From IMG/VR virus record IMGVR_UViG_3300030328_001660, positions 1 to 57,086 of that record: DNA of 57,086 nucleotides; one strand, given 5' to 3'. Positions 1 through 9,561 of this stretch are shown here, piece by piece. Numbering within the stretch: the stretch's first letter is position 1; every line of letters starts with the position of its first letter. Source of the stretch: a virus. Made by a program: the position numbers and the translations under genes. The notes under the pieces were generated by a model, which had not been told where the DNA came from, searched no databases, and saw only the letters and a program-made list of their open reading frames with translations.

Positions 1-54
1 GCAGCTGAAGGGTATCTTGCTGTCGATGCTGACGGTTACGCTGAGGCTTCTTGA
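1..54 (+). CDS. 3' end of a gene, probably the major capsid protein (partial)
   Basis: Frame 1 is open from the window edge and ends at TGA 52-54, giving a 17-residue tail ending GYAEAS. Too little is visible to identify it from sequence. The call rests on position: in T7-like phages the gene directly before tail tubular protein A is the major capsid protein, and a transcription terminator follows it, as here. Confidence 0.5.
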   Translation, partial: AAEGYLAVDADGYAEAS

Positions 55-86
55 TATTAAAGTTTGATTGATTGATACAACTTATC

Positions 87-129
87 CCCTCCTCTGCCCT
101 AACGGGTGGAGGAGGGCTTTCTTTACTTA
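87..129 (+). terminator. Strong terminator hairpin after the capsid-position gene (T-phi-like)
   Basis: A perfect 13-pair stem (87-99 with 104-116, including two G-T wobbles) closes a TAAC tetraloop and is followed by CTTTCTTTACTT. T7 carries its phage-polymerase terminator T-phi at the same place, between genes 10 and 11. The loop-proximal 16 bases (94-109) recur exactly at 33835-33850 in a second hairpin. Confidence 0.85.
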
Positions 130-142
130 CAGGAGGATCCTC

Positions 143-802
143 ATGGGAGACATTAGTAAACTAGACGCAGTAAATCATATGCTTCTGATGGCAGGAGAAT
201 CCTTGGTGTCTGATCTAGACGAAAACTCAGGACTTGACACCGAAACTTCTTTGTTTGTTCTGGATCAATTTGTCAGGGACTTTCAAATCAGGGGCATCGC
301 AAACAATAAACTTATTAAAAAAGTCACTCTAGATACTAAAGGAAAGATTGTAATAAACGCTGACGCTATATCTGCGGAGCTAATTACACACCACACTAAC
401 GACGACAACTATAATATTATTGGGGTTCTTAAGGGGACTGGGACTGATAAATACCTTTGGAATGTTACAGATCAAACTAGTGAATGGAAAGCGGATGTTG
501 AGTATCGGTATGAATTAGTTCTTTCCTTGCCTTGGGAAGACATGGATACCCCTGTTCAACGAGCAATCCTTTCTTCTGCCGCAAGGCAATACCAGTTGGT
601 TACCCAAGGTGATGGGGATGCTGATAATTATTTAGCTGAAATGGAAATGTTCTATCAGAGCAAGGGCAAGGCTGCTGATTTAGACGACAGAAGAAGAACT
701 GTGTTTACTGCCGGTAGTCCGAAGCTTCGGGCTGCTCAGCAAAGAGAAGGATTAAGTCGGTCATCTCAATCTTTAAGGTACTGGCGTACATCAAGGGGTT
801 AA
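143..802 (+). CDS. Tail tubular protein A (gp11-like adaptor)
   Basis: 219 residues from the ATG at 143, preceded by AGGAGGA at 131-137; an upstream ATG at 68 would read through the terminator and is not chosen. The N-terminus (DAVNHMLLMAGE, then LDTETSLFVLD) is the typical opening of the T7 gp11 family, which forms the ring joining portal to tail nozzle. Length is close to T7 gp11 (about 196). It sits directly before a gp12-like gene, as in T7. The basic C-terminus is ordinary for the family. Confidence 0.85.
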   Translation: MGDISKLDAVNHMLLMAGESLVSDLDENSGLDTETSLFVLDQFVRDFQIRGIANNKLIKKVTLDTKGKIVINADAISAELITHHTNDDNYNIIGVLKGTGTDKYLWNVTDQTSEWKADVEYRYELVLSLPWEDMDTPVQRAILSSAARQYQLVTQGDGDADNYLAEMEMFYQSKGKAADLDDRRRTVFTAGSPKLRAAQQREGLSRSSQSLRYWRTSRG

Positions 803-805
803 CCT

Positions 806-3523
806 ATGGCTAGAAAAAAAAGAAGAAGAACAACTTTCTTTCCTACTAAGATACCTATTAATACATTATCTGGTGGGGTAGGTAGACAAGCTCCAAACAA
901 AAGGCTTCCTAACGAGGCGGAAAATCTAGACAATGTTTTTTGTACAACAGAACGATCTATTGATAGGCGTAACGGTTTTTCTTTGTTAGAAGGTGGCGGT
1001 AAACTTGATATAGACAATGTTAATGATACCTCTATGTGGTGGTATTGGTATAATGCTGGGGCAAACAGAAGATATTTGTTTGGTGTAGATACAAATGCTA
1101 CTACCCCCGCAGACCTATTACATGTCTTTAAAATAGATGGTGACGCTGTTACTTCCCAGATAGTTGATAACAACATTGATCAAGATATTTTCAAATACCT
1201 TACTCATGGTAGTGGCAACCCGAAAGAAAAAATTAGGGCTTGCTCGGTGGGGTCTACAGTTCTTGTATTAAATACTGAAGTAAAAGCAGGGTTTACAAGC
1301 AACGGAGAACTACTTGATGCAGCCGATGGTTCGCAAGAAAGTATGATGTATGACTTAAATGGAGTAAGAACAACCAACCCAGACCACTCGGGTCCAGAAC
1401 TTGATTATGAAACCGCAGTTTCAGTTGACGAAGGAGGCGAAGGAGAAGTTTGGACTGAGTTTTCTAACTACGTATGGGGACAAAAAGCAATAGATACTTC
1501 GGATAAGAAATCCGAATACTCAGATAACGATCCTGATCCCGATGGTCGCGACAACTTAAGGTATGGTCTTTGGCAGGTCAAAAAAGATGTGGCTGAAACT
1601 GCCCTTCCCGGCCCAAACAATAGCGAAACTACAGCTCCTAGTAGCAATACTACTGATTGGGAAAGAGTTCCTTCAGATGTAGACGGAGCAACTAACGAAG
1701 ATGTATACATGTGGACTGAGTTTATTTCTCCTGATGATTATATCTACCCAAATCCCCTAACTTTAGATTTAGGGCAGTCTGTAAGCAGGCTTAGCTCTAT
1801 TAAGTTTCCTTTAGATCAAAACGATATCGATGCCAATAACGGAGGGACAAAAGTAGAGCGAGCTTTCCAAGCGTTATATCCAAACTCAGGCAACTCTTTA
1901 GGAAAAGGCAAACTATACTATCTATCCCAAGCATATCTTTCAAGTACTCCGGGATTTTATAGGGCCGTGAGTAAAGATAGATCTCCTTACTTAGAAAAAG
2001 TAAGAACTCCAGATAAGATGAGTGTGATCGATCAGAATAGAATGCCAATGCAAATCTTCTTAGATACGGAAAACAACAGATGGTCAATTAGAAAAGTAGA
2101 CTGGAACCCACGAACAAGCGGAACATTAAACTCTAACCCCGGTCCTTCTTTCTTTAAAGATTCAAAGGGGAATGCAAGGCAGGTAGAAATCAGGGCTATT
2201 TCTTTTTATAGGGATAGACTGTTTCTTGCTACAGACGATACTCTTGTTTCATCAGAACTAGGCGACTACTCTAATTTCTTTCTAAAAGATCCCTCTAATA
2301 TTGTGTTTACTGACTGCATTGATTTGAGTGTGTCTTCTAATGTATATACTCCAATCACATTCTTAAAACCCTTTAAAGACTTTTTATTCTTAGGAACCTC
2401 TGGCGATACACAGTACGAACTAATTGGATCCGAAAATCAAATTTCTCCTTTAACGGCAGAGATTGCTCCTACATCTTTCTTCCCTATGACAGAAGACGTA
2501 GAACCAATGGTTATGAATAACAACTTATTTTTCTTTTCTAAGAAACGGCTATTTATTTACTTCCAAAGATTCGAGGCTGCGGGCCAGCAAGCATTTGAAT
2601 TATCAAGGCATGTTCCCGACTATTTGCCAGAAAGATTTTGGGACACTACAGTATCGACGGCACACAATACCGTCTTGGCTATTGCTGGGGACCAGCCCTC
2701 AAATAAAATCTTTTGCTATAGGAACCAAGTTCAAGCAGATAAGATTACACAAAATGCTTTCTTTACATTCACAATGCCAAGCGATGTTTTAATTCAATCG
2801 GTTCAAGCTGTTGAAGACGACGTTTATATTGTTGTTAAGGAAACATCCTCGCAAGTAGGAGATTTCTTTCAGGTCCAAAAGATGAGTTTCATTCCAGATC
2901 CGGTCGATACACCAAGGATTGATAGCCGAGTTCCCCTTCAATTCAGTACGGTAGAATACAATCCTACTACTAATAAAACTAGTTTTTCCTTCTCGCGGTC
3001 TGACGTTACAGTATCCGATACATCTAATATTATTGTGTTTGATGACGGATCTAGCGCAACATGTGAATTAGATACAGAGTCTTCTACTACTAACATTATT
3101 ACCTTTAATGTAACAGGTCCAATGATTGGGTACGAATCGGGGTGGTTAGGGAAGACATTTACTACAGAGATTGAACTGTCTACTATATTTGTCCGCAACC
3201 AAGAAAATAATATTATGCCCGGAACCTTAAACTTAAGGTATGGGGTTACTCGCCATAGAAATACGGGCAACTATGACGTTACTGTTTCTAGAAAAAGTAG
3301 GGATGCAGCTGTGTATAAGTTCGAGCACATTTCTTTAGGTGAATTTTCTTCAACATTAGGAGGAAATCTCTACGAAAAGGACGGGACTTTTAAGTTTCCT
3401 TTAATGGGATTTACAGACGACATTGTGGTTAAAATTAAGTCCGATTACCCAAACCCACTGAACATTACTAACATAGAAGTTGCCGGTAAATTCAAACGAG
3501 TTCCGAAATTCTTAACAACATAG
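806..3523 (+). CDS. Tail tubular protein B (gp12-like nozzle)
   Basis: 905 residues, starting at ATG 806, three bases after the gp11-like gene. The central part, with FYRDRLFLATDD, SELGDYSNFF and FLFLGTSGDTQYEL, matches the beta-propeller region of T7 gp12-type nozzle proteins, and FFFSKKR follows as in the family. The very basic opening (ARKKRRRTTFF) and the length, somewhat above T7 gp12 (794), are the only departures. It forms the tail tube end through which DNA leaves. Confidence 0.85.
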   Translation: MARKKRRRTTFFPTKIPINTLSGGVGRQAPNKRLPNEAENLDNVFCTTERSIDRRNGFSLLEGGGKLDIDNVNDTSMWWYWYNAGANRRYLFGVDTNATTPADLLHVFKIDGDAVTSQIVDNNIDQDIFKYLTHGSGNPKEKIRACSVGSTVLVLNTEVKAGFTSNGELLDAADGSQESMMYDLNGVRTTNPDHSGPELDYETAVSVDEGGEGEVWTEFSNYVWGQKAIDTSDKKSEYSDNDPDPDGRDNLRYGLWQVKKDVAETALPGPNNSETTAPSSNTTDWERVPSDVDGATNEDVYMWTEFISPDDYIYPNPLTLDLGQSVSRLSSIKFPLDQNDIDANNGGTKVERAFQALYPNSGNSLGKGKLYYLSQAYLSSTPGFYRAVSKDRSPYLEKVRTPDKMSVIDQNRMPMQIFLDTENNRWSIRKVDWNPRTSGTLNSNPGPSFFKDSKGNARQVEIRAISFYRDRLFLATDDTLVSSELGDYSNFFLKDPSNIVFTDCIDLSVSSNVYTPITFLKPFKDFLFLGTSGDTQYELIGSENQISPLTAEIAPTSFFPMTEDVEPMVMNNNLFFFSKKRLFIYFQRFEAAGQQAFELSRHVPDYLPERFWDTTVSTAHNTVLAIAGDQPSNKIFCYRNQVQADKITQNAFFTFTMPSDVLIQSVQAVEDDVYIVVKETSSQVGDFFQVQKMSFIPDPVDTPRIDSRVPLQFSTVEYNPTTNKTSFSFSRSDVTVSDTSNIIVFDDGSSATCELDTESSTTNIITFNVTGPMIGYESGWLGKTFTTEIELSTIFVRNQENNIMPGTLNLRYGVTRHRNTGNYDVTVSRKSRDAAVYKFEHISLGEFSSTLGGNLYEKDGTFKFPLMGFTDDIVVKIKSDYPNPLNITNIEVAGKFKRVPKFLTT

Positions 3524-3532
3524 GAGATCCTA

Positions 3533-6500
3533 ATGGCTTCGTATTCAAACAATAAAGACAAAGTGAATTACTTAAAATTTACTGGTACAGAAATTGCAAA
3601 CAGTAATTACTCGGTTAGTATTAGCAGTTTGCTTGACTCAACTTCTGACCTAGCTTCCGCCCTTACCGATACCGATGAAATCATTGTAATCCGTCAATTC
3701 GATACAAGCAGTATTTCTCCCGATATTACTGCTGCCGAAGCTTGGTCTGCGTACACACTGCCAAACGAAACAACTAGTGGAAGTACAATGTATACTTTTG
3801 CTGACAACAATGTGACGTTTTCGCAAACAGCTTCCGACTATACATGGACAACAACAATGTCCGGAAGGGCAGCAGATGTAGTTTTGCCTTCCATTGCTTC
3901 GTCAGATACAATTTATATTTTAAAGAAAGTACATATTAACGACAACCTTGTTACATTTACTGCGGGAGCTAAGATAAGCTCTAGTAACCTCAATGTAAGT
4001 ACTCAGCAGCTTATGACAATTTCTCAAGAGTTGATGACTTACTTTAAAGAGTTTACTTTATTCAACCCCGCAATTGGTAGGCCGAATGGTTTAGTTCTTT
4101 TAAATTCTGTAGGAACAATTCCTTCTTCTTACATAGACGGGGATAGCTTATCTTTAGTAGTTGAGAACGGAATAACAGGAGCAGCTACTGTAGCTTCGCC
4201 TTTAACTTTAAACTTAGATGGCGATTCTCTTACTAAAAGCTCAAGCGGTGTCAAAGCTGATACTATTGATACCCTTAGTTCTACATCTTCTACCAAGCCA
4301 CTATCAGCTAACCAAGGAAAGGTCCTAAACGATCTTATTACTACCTTAGGATCTGGAGTTGTTTATAAAGGTGGGTTTGATGTAACGGGATCTACGGTTG
4401 TGTCTGGCACTCCTGCCGCTGGTTGGACTGTAGCTCATACAGGAACTACCGGAGCATCTCACAGTAACTGGGATGTAGATACCACTGGTGATGGTAGTGC
4501 CGATAGTGGCAATGTTACTGCTGGTGAACTTCTTAGGCACAATGGCACTAGATGGCAGACTACTGGAGCTGCCAACTCTATCCTTGCAGACGGTTCGATT
4601 GCTTTGAATACAGCCCAGAAGGCCGTAACTGCCGACGCTGACACAGGTCTTTTAACTGATGGTAATGAAAAGAAAGTAGCTACTACTGAATATGTTGAAG
4701 ATGCTATCTCAAACACCAAGCTTTCTCAGCTTGTTGATGTAGATACTAATACAGACGATGATACCTCGGCTCCGGCAGGCCAGATGCTTTTCTGGGATGC
4801 AAATAGCTGGGCTAAGGTTGATCTTAATAAGACTGACAATTTGGGTACTGATAAAATTGTCTCAACGGGAGACAGTATCAAAGCTTTAGATGATGTCTAT
4901 GATTCCATGAGTCCGGCTGATGGTCATTCTTTGACTTGGGATGCAGGAAACTCTAGGTGGACCGCTACCGGGATTGCTTCTACAAACGTAGATATTACTT
5001 CTGGTGGCGTCGGTAACGGCACGGCAGACGATGCCTCTGATGTATCAGCAGCAGTCTCAAGTGCAAACCTAGGTCACCAAAGTGTTGATGATACTTCTGA
5101 CAGCAGTGTTTTGTCAACCTTAGATTTTAGAGGGCGTAGGCATAATATCCAAAGTGCAATAGCTACCCTTAGAATTGCACACAACTATAATGTTAAAGAT
5201 GGGTCGCTGGAGTATCAGGTCAATAACTCGGGCGGCACTACAATGCTGACCACCCCCGGTTATACTGCTGTTACTCAGGCACTTTCTGCTCAGGCATATG
5301 CGGGTGATAACTATGTTGCCGTGGCCGATGCTTCTAATTTTCATGCGGGAGATTTAATTGAGATTTATGCGTCTTCTCGGAATGCAAGTGGGGGCATTGA
5401 GTATGCCTCCGGAGCTTATATCCAGTCTTCGGAAAACTCCGTGCTTCCGTTGGGGGATTCTGGACGATACGTAGCTTACGAGCTGGCGGTTGTTACTAGA
5501 GTAGATGCCACAGGTGGTGACTCCGAAGAAAGAATATACTTAGAAGAACCTTTAAGGTGTGGATACCAAGCTACTACTACCACTGTTAGTAGGTCGGGTG
5601 AATCTACCAGTACAAACGATAGAAACCAAATGCGAAACGTCACCTTTGAAAGGATGAAGTTTATTGACACTTTAGGTCGCGTTGAGTACGTTAACGATTC
5701 CGCAGAAGATACCTCTCAACCTTTAGAGTTAGACATAAATGATGAAACTGTTCACATCGATGTTACCGCAGGACATGGTATGGCTGGTGGTGGATATATG
5801 TGTTTGCAAGACTTTGACCTAACCAGTCAAATTACGGGAGGAAACACAACCCAGATTAACGGATGGAGGGCAATTACAAATGTATCCACAAATAAACTTC
5901 GGTTTGAAATGGGCGCACAATCTAATACCAACGATGATGCAGGTGGTCGAGCTGGGTATGTTATTATGTCTAAGCATAACGGTTTAGAACTTAAGTATGC
6001 ACGTAACATTGTCTTTAAGGACTGTACCTTTAGGGGCTGGAACGATGAGTTTGCCGTGAAGCTGTATAAATGCAAAGATGTTGTATTTGAAAACTGTAGA
6101 TTTGAACAATGCAGAAGGGGTGGCACAGAGGATGTTGCTGAGAGTTCAGCCCTTAAATTAGAAGCGTGTCAGGATGTTAAGATTAATAACTGTAAGTTTG
6201 TAGATTGTGGTGGTGGTATCCTCTTAGACCACGCTAACCAAACTATTACTGGAGGAAATGATCAGCTTTCTTGCAGAAACGTGTCTATTACTAACTGTGA
6301 TATTCACGCTTGTAACCCAATTTATGTTTGGCATTTCTGCGGAGGTACGCTAAGAATTGAGAATAATAGGATTACTGCCAATAGAGGTAATCCTAATAGA
6401 GTTCATCTCAGAAATTACGGGGGTATGGCCGGTCGTGATGGAGACTACCCATCGTATGCTATATTTGGGGGTGCTAATCAGTTTATTATTACTAACAACG

Positions 6501-7456
6501 ACATAGGCTCAGGTATTAGAACAAGAAAAGAATCAGGGGGAACAGAAGCTTACTCCCAAGGCTTTGGAGACTGGGATGCCTCTAAGTTCTGGGGTGTTGG
6601 GGACGGCTGGGAAAGGCATCCGGAAGTTAGTAATATGTCGAGCGACGAAAGACGGGACATATTGCCGGGGTTTGTGTACGGAGTAAACTGCTATACCGCA
6701 GTAGACCCATTTACAACTCCTTCGTTTAATATGGCATCTGCTGGCGGTCTTGAAATGAGAAGTATATTTAGCGGCAATAGTGTATACTGTATGGTAATAG
6801 CGTTTACTGCTTCTGGAGCATTTAATACAGACCTAAACCAACGTGGACACCACAATCAAAAGATTGCTTGGACAATAGACAACAATACTATTAAAGGATC
6901 TTATTACGGCATCTACTTAAAACCTAACAATGGTAATACTCTCTTCTTGAACGAAGGTACTACTATTACTAACAATAAAATTGATTTCTATTGCAGCGTT
7001 AACAAGGCACCGGGATGGGCAGCAGACGCTACAAACTATACCGCAGACTTTGGTGATTTAAATCAAACCGGAATTCGTGTTTGGCCGGGTGAAGCATTGT
7101 CAGGACAAGCCCCAGAGATAGAATATAGGGAACTAAAAATTACGGGTAATAGCTTGTGTTGTAGTGATCTAAACAGTGTATCAGATCCCGCAAGCTACTG
7201 CTTAAGATTTGGTGCGGCTGGAATTGAGACTTCTGTTAGGGGTCTTTTTGTAACCAACAACTGGTTTGAACAAGGGGCTTATGGGATTAGAATTTCAGAC
7301 GATGCGTCAGATTCAAACGAAAGTCAAATCAACTACGGAATAATTTCTAATAACTACTTTATTGGGCAGGATTACGCTTACTTCTACCAGCCTGAAAAGT
7401 TTTCTTCACAAAGCGTAAACGCACTAAACAATAATAGTGTTGCAAATATAGGATAA
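3533..7456 (+). CDS. Tail fibre / tailspike with right-handed beta-helix
   Basis: 1,307 residues from ATG 3533 with AGGAG upstream. About the first 180 residues resemble the T7 gp17 virion-anchoring domain (ending in a ...LMTISQELMTYFKE helix). The middle is Ser/Thr/Asp-rich and shaft-like. From about residue 820 there are repeated short strands of the type NIVFKDCTFRG, DVVFENCRFEQC, DVKINNCKFVDCGG and NVSITNCDIHAC, typical of a right-handed parallel beta-helix. Such proteins bind and often cut surface polysaccharide; no catalytic residues can be assigned by eye. The C-terminus (ISNNYFIGQDY) continues the helix pattern. Confidence 0.8.
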   Translation: MASYSNNKDKVNYLKFTGTEIANSNYSVSISSLLDSTSDLASALTDTDEIIVIRQFDTSSISPDITAAEAWSAYTLPNETTSGSTMYTFADNNVTFSQTASDYTWTTTMSGRAADVVLPSIASSDTIYILKKVHINDNLVTFTAGAKISSSNLNVSTQQLMTISQELMTYFKEFTLFNPAIGRPNGLVLLNSVGTIPSSYIDGDSLSLVVENGITGAATVASPLTLNLDGDSLTKSSSGVKADTIDTLSSTSSTKPLSANQGKVLNDLITTLGSGVVYKGGFDVTGSTVVSGTPAAGWTVAHTGTTGASHSNWDVDTTGDGSADSGNVTAGELLRHNGTRWQTTGAANSILADGSIALNTAQKAVTADADTGLLTDGNEKKVATTEYVEDAISNTKLSQLVDVDTNTDDDTSAPAGQMLFWDANSWAKVDLNKTDNLGTDKIVSTGDSIKALDDVYDSMSPADGHSLTWDAGNSRWTATGIASTNVDITSGGVGNGTADDASDVSAAVSSANLGHQSVDDTSDSSVLSTLDFRGRRHNIQSAIATLRIAHNYNVKDGSLEYQVNNSGGTTMLTTPGYTAVTQALSAQAYAGDNYVAVADASNFHAGDLIEIYASSRNASGGIEYASGAYIQSSENSVLPLGDSGRYVAYELAVVTRVDATGGDSEERIYLEEPLRCGYQATTTTVSRSGESTSTNDRNQMRNVTFERMKFIDTLGRVEYVNDSAEDTSQPLELDINDETVHIDVTAGHGMAGGGYMCLQDFDLTSQITGGNTTQINGWRAITNVSTNKLRFEMGAQSNTNDDAGGRAGYVIMSKHNGLELKYARNIVFKDCTFRGWNDEFAVKLYKCKDVVFENCRFEQCRRGGTEDVAESSALKLEACQDVKINNCKFVDCGGGILLDHANQTITGGNDQLSCRNVSITNCDIHACNPIYVWHFCGGTLRIENNRITANRGNPNRVHLRNYGGMAGRDGDYPSYAIFGGANQFIITNNDIGSGIRTRKESGGTEAYSQGFGDWDASKFWGVGDGWERHPEVSNMSSDERRDILPGFVYGVNCYTAVDPFTTPSFNMASAGGLEMRSIFSGNSVYCMVIAFTASGAFNTDLNQRGHHNQKIAWTIDNNTIKGSYYGIYLKPNNGNTLFLNEGTTITNNKIDFYCSVNKAPGWAADATNYTADFGDLNQTGIRVWPGEALSGQAPEIEYRELKITGNSLCCSDLNSVSDPASYCLRFGAAGIETSVRGLFVTNNWFEQGAYGIRISDDASDSNESQINYGIISNNYFIGQDYAYFYQPEKFSSQSVNALNNNSVANIG

Positions 7457-7461
7457 TAACC

Positions 7462-7674
7462 ATGAGTAAAATAGACAAACTAAATGAACTTTTATTAACC
7501 TGTCTTTTAGAGGATCTTAACGATCCGACTAAGTGTACACCCGGACTATATCAAGTTATTCGGGGTGTGATATCCGACAACAAAGAATCTTTAGATAATA
7601 TTCCTAAGGAAGCAGTGGAGTTTCTTGAGAATAAGTTTACTGATTCAATACCATTTAAAAAGGAGGCTATGTAA
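7462..7674 (+). CDS. Probable small terminase subunit (gp18-like)
   Basis: 70 residues, ATG 7462. The sequence (LLLTCLLEDLNDPTKCTPGLYQVIRGVISDN) has the length range and the LEDL..P.LYQVIR..I.DN character of the short DNA maturase A proteins of T7-like phages. It lies two genes before the large terminase, the usual position. Its stop overlaps the next start (TAATG). Identification rests on weak similarity plus position. Confidence 0.55.
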   Translation: MSKIDKLNELLLTCLLEDLNDPTKCTPGLYQVIRGVISDNKESLDNIPKEAVEFLENKFTDSIPFKKEAM

Positions 7675-7790
7675 TGCCCAGTGGAAAAGGAACTTACGGA
7701 AGTAAAAGAGGAAGACCCCCAAAGAAAGATCAGGGGAAACCACAAAAGGATAAGGGTTACAAATTAATTAAAGGTAGAAAGAAAAAATGA
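7674..7790 (+). CDS. Small basic AT-hook-like peptide between the terminase genes
   Basis: 38 residues; ATG 7674 overlaps the previous TAA, and its TGA overlaps the terminase ATG (ATGA, 7787-7790). AGGAGG lies upstream at 7661-7666. Composition is extremely Lys/Arg/Gly-rich, with GSKRGRPPKK, an AT-hook-like core (RGRPPK). Tight coupling on both sides and a good ribosome site argue it is real. It may bind DNA or help packaging, but this is inference. Confidence 0.7.
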   Translation: MPSGKGTYGSKRGRPPKKDQGKPQKDKGYKLIKGRKKK

Positions 7791-9484
7791 ACATACCCCC
7801 GGAAATGCTTGAAGATTTTAGGAATCATCTTTGGGCTTGTTTCAAATACTTAGGTATTGGCGAGCCTACTCCAGCACAGTATGCTATGGCAGATGCTCTT
7901 CAGAATTTTGGCAATGACATGCAGTTGCAAGCAGGTCGGGGTTTTGGTAAGTCAGTAATTACGTCGTGCTTAGCATCTTGGTTTCTTTTAAAAGAACCAA
8001 ACACAACAATCATGGTTGTATCAGCTACAAGTAACAAGGCTGCTGAGTTTATTTCTATGACTAGAAAGATCTTAGATTTAGTTCCTTACTGTAGTCACTT
8101 AAGACCGGGGGATCACACTTCGGATAATGCTTTTGCATTTAATGTAGAGTGCCGTACTAAGGTAGGGCAGGACAAATCTTGCTTTGCTCGCGGTATTACG
8201 TCTCAGTTAACGGGTTCTCACGCAGAATATGTGATTGCAGACGATGTGGAAATTGAGGGCAACTGCGAGACAGCTGCTGCCAGAGAAAAGTTAATGAACA
8301 AGGTAGGAGAGTTTGAGCAGATTCGTAATGCAGGCGGTCGGGTTATCTTTTTGGGTACGCCTCAAATTAAAGATTCTATCTACAATCAGTTAAAGTCGGG
8401 TTATAAAGTAACAAAGTTTCCCGCAGTTATGCCAGACAGATCAAATGAAGTTGAAATGGAAGACGTTAATGAGTTTCTTGTTGAGTCTGGAATGCAAGAA
8501 GGTGACGCAGTACAACCAGAAAGATTCCCTCTTGAACTCTTAATGGAAAGACAAGCTAAAATTGGACCGAAGTTATTTGCGTTGCACTATAAATTAGACA
8601 CTTCCCTTGCAGATTTCGAGAAGTTCCCCTTGAGACTTTCAGATTTAATTGTCTTAGATTTAAATCCGGGCATTTGTCCTGAAAAAATTGTATGGGCAAA
8701 CTCACAAAAGATGAAAGGTATCCCAAGCTTTGGATTAAGCGGAGATTTTGTTTATGAACCTATGTGGGTATCGAATAATTTTATCGAGTACTCCCAAAGA
8801 ATTATGACAGTAGACCCTTCGGGAAGAGGAGAGGACGAGACAGCCGTGTGTGTCGCCTCGTTTAGTAACGGGTACGTATATATCCATGAACTTATTGGGT
8901 ATCCCGGAGGTTACGAGAAAAATATTCTAACTAAAATTGCCAAACTTGCTAGAGAGTATCGAGTACAGATTGTTAAGGTTGAGTCTAACTTTGGCGACGG
9001 TATGTACTCTCAGCTGCTTATGCCAATCCTTCACAGTATTTGTGGTCCAGTAGCTATCGAGGAGTACCGAGTAAGCGGTCGCAAAGAAGCTAGAATAATT
9101 GATGCTATTGAGCCTGTAATGGCACAGCACCGATTAGTTTTTGACAGAAAAGCTATATGTCAAGAAGAAAATCAAAAACAAATTACTAGAATTTTTGACA
9201 AGAGAGGGGCATTACCAAAAGATGACCGGATAGATGTCCTCTCGGCAGCAGTTTCGCACTGGGAAGACTTCCTTAGTTTAGATGTAGATAAAGTTATAGA
9301 GCAGAATAAGGCCAAGGAGTATCAAGACATGGTAAAATCTTGGGGCGACGACGACAGAAGAGCAAACCTATTTGTAGGAGCTACCTCTGGTGCTGTCAGA
9401 CTGGTACGACCTGAGCCGAAAAAACCATACGACCAAAACAGGTCTAAATGGACAGGCTACAGGAAGGCCAGAGGCTGGCCCTAA
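7787..9484 (+). CDS. Terminase large subunit (gp19-like packaging ATPase-nuclease)
   Basis: 565 residues, start by ATGA overlap. Walker A is GRGFGKS at residues 50-56; a Walker B-like VIADDVE follows near 145-151. The C-terminal nuclease begins at MTVDPSGRGEDET with Asp343, and DDRIDVLSAAVSHW near the end supplies the late acidic residues typical of the RNase H-fold nuclease. Length fits T7 gp19 (586). It pumps DNA into the prohead and cuts concatemers. Unlike T7, ejection-protein genes follow rather than precede it. Confidence 0.92.
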   Translation: MNIPPEMLEDFRNHLWACFKYLGIGEPTPAQYAMADALQNFGNDMQLQAGRGFGKSVITSCLASWFLLKEPNTTIMVVSATSNKAAEFISMTRKILDLVPYCSHLRPGDHTSDNAFAFNVECRTKVGQDKSCFARGITSQLTGSHAEYVIADDVEIEGNCETAAAREKLMNKVGEFEQIRNAGGRVIFLGTPQIKDSIYNQLKSGYKVTKFPAVMPDRSNEVEMEDVNEFLVESGMQEGDAVQPERFPLELLMERQAKIGPKLFALHYKLDTSLADFEKFPLRLSDLIVLDLNPGICPEKIVWANSQKMKGIPSFGLSGDFVYEPMWVSNNFIEYSQRIMTVDPSGRGEDETAVCVASFSNGYVYIHELIGYPGGYEKNILTKIAKLAREYRVQIVKVESNFGDGMYSQLLMPILHSICGPVAIEEYRVSGRKEARIIDAIEPVMAQHRLVFDRKAICQEENQKQITRIFDKRGALPKDDRIDVLSAAVSHWEDFLSLDVDKVIEQNKAKEYQDMVKSWGDDDRRANLFVGATSGAVRLVRPEPKKPYDQNRSKWTGYRKARGWP

Positions 9485-9492
9485 GGGCTTTT
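9477..9492 (+). terminator. Weak terminator-like hairpin after the terminase gene
   Basis: GCCC (9478-9481), loop TAA, GGGC (9485-9488), then TTTT. The stem is only 4 pairs and overlaps the terminase stop codon. A second short inverted repeat (GGCCA GAGGC TGGCC) lies just upstream inside the coding end. It could be a partial terminator between the packaging and ejection modules. Confidence 0.35.
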
Positions 9493-9561
9493 AAAGGAAT
9501 ATAGGTACTACCCTAGCTTAATACATTCAAATGCCTCAGAGAGGCTCTTAGGAGGTTTCAC

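Noticed and set aside
3533-7456. Assigning a specific depolymerase activity to the tailspike
   Set aside because: The beta-helix pattern is clear, but catalytic residues and substrate cannot be read from it by eye.
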